From the NCBI RefSeq assembly GCF_028204155.1, contig NZ_JAQLOI010000003.1:434001-498000 (forward strand): a stretch of 64,000 bases of DNA, written 5' to 3'. A program made the position numbers and the translations under genes. Shown here piece after piece: positions 63,792 to 64,000 of this stretch (within the stretch, counting starts at the first letter, position 1; the number at the start of each line of letters is the position of its first letter). The DNA comes from Vibrio algarum (GTDB lineage: Bacteria > Pseudomonadota > Gammaproteobacteria > Enterobacterales > Vibrionaceae). Under the pieces are notes generated by a model, which saw nothing but the letters and a program-made list of their open reading frames with translations, was not told the origin of the DNA and ran no database searches.

Positions 63792-64000
63792 ATGGCTAAG
63801 TCCCCCTCTTACATAGAGTTTCGCAATATATCGAAGCACTTCCCCGGTGTTAAGGCATTGAACAACGTTAGTTTCCGAGCGGATGCGGGCAGTGTTCACG
63901 CTTTGATGGGCGAAAATGGTGCTGGTAAATCAACGCTCCTCAAAACTCTCAGTGGCTTTCATCAACCCACCAAAGGTGAAATCGCAATTGACGGTAAAGA
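63792..64000 (+). CDS. araG: Arabinose ABC importer ATPase, 5' part only
   Basis: The first 69 codons before the window ends. 'FRNISKHFPGVKALNNVSF' and Walker A 'GENGAGKSTLLKTLSG' identify a sugar-import ATPase of the double-cassette class; directly after araF it is AraG. GGAGAGAAC precedes the ATG. The permease araH is expected just outside. Confidence 0.92.
   Translation, partial: MAKSPSYIEFRNISKHFPGVKALNNVSFRADAGSVHALMGENGAGKSTLLKTLSGFHQPTKGEIAIDGK

Noticed and set aside
1..64000. CRISPR arrays, tRNA or rRNA genes, prophage or toxin-antitoxin genes
   Set aside because: No regularly spaced repeats, cloverleaf sequences, phage structural genes or paired toxin genes were found on either strand.

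Overview
The window looks like an accessory stretch of a Vibrio-like marine gammaproteobacterial chromosome. This is inferred from the AT-rich base composition, enteric-type AraC/AraBAD/AraFG, Fur, CdaR and CRP-type sites, and AhpC/AhpF of gammaproteobacterial type; no rRNA or tRNA is present to settle it. It is essentially a series of sugar and sugar-acid utilisation islands separated by insertion-sequence debris.

Layout. 1-6.3 kb: start of an NAD(P)-binding protein with a divergent LysR regulator, an ACT-domain malic enzyme, a small protein behind a strong Fur box, a dead IS6-family element, and the sugar-diacid regulator cdaR (frameshifted). 6.3-9.2 kb: glycerate kinase and a GntP-family permease; an exact 20-bp sequence is shared, inverted, between the cdaR and permease upstream regions. 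9.2-17.3 kb: IS relic, secreted M20 peptidase, DUF3299 protein, ahpC-ahpF, a second dead IS6 copy, a patatin-like lipoprotein. 17.4-18.7 kb: a third IS6 copy interrupted by an IS26-like element. 18.7-38.6 kb: a manno-oligosaccharide island with a TIM-barrel isomerase, two paralogous ABC binding proteins, two GH130 phosphorylases, phosphomannomutase, a LacI regulator, MsmK-type ATPase, a cellobiose/mannobiose 2-epimerase-like protein, a YesL protein, two permeases, a sulfatase, a second LacI and a GH2 beta-mannosidase. 39.4-49.4 kb: orphan PTS EIIB, DMT exporter-like protein, GntR, TRAP transporter, 2-hydroxyacid dehydrogenase, RraA-like protein, KDG kinase, KDPG aldolase and a secreted royal-jelly/lactonase-like propeller. 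49.4-56.9 kb: medium-chain reductase plus a dead paralogue, a solute-binding-like protein, aldo-keto reductase with a LysR regulator, an XRE-cupin regulator divergent from a cysteine-synthase-like enzyme. 57-64 kb: araC, a gene of unknown function, araA, araD, araB and divergent araF-araG.

How it works together. In the mannan island imported beta-mannobiose would be epimerised to mannosyl-glucose, split by the GH130 enzymes to mannose-1-phosphate, and converted to mannose-6-phosphate by the phosphomannomutase; the LacI protein probably acts at repeated TAACGTTAC-type operators. The TRAP island would import an unknown acid and finish through KDG, KDPG, pyruvate and glyceraldehyde-3-phosphate.

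The most striking global observation is that five otherwise well-formed genes (cdaR, malG-like, second lacI, GH2 mannosidase, the unknown ara-operon gene), and one dead transposase, are each broken by exactly one missing base in an A/T homopolymer. Adding one base to each run restores a single reading frame of the expected length. This is either a systematic sequencing undercall or a real homopolymer-contraction phenomenon, and it decides whether the mannan island is functional. A second striking point is a 24-bp exact copy of the GH130 gene stuck at the junction of the IS26-like element.
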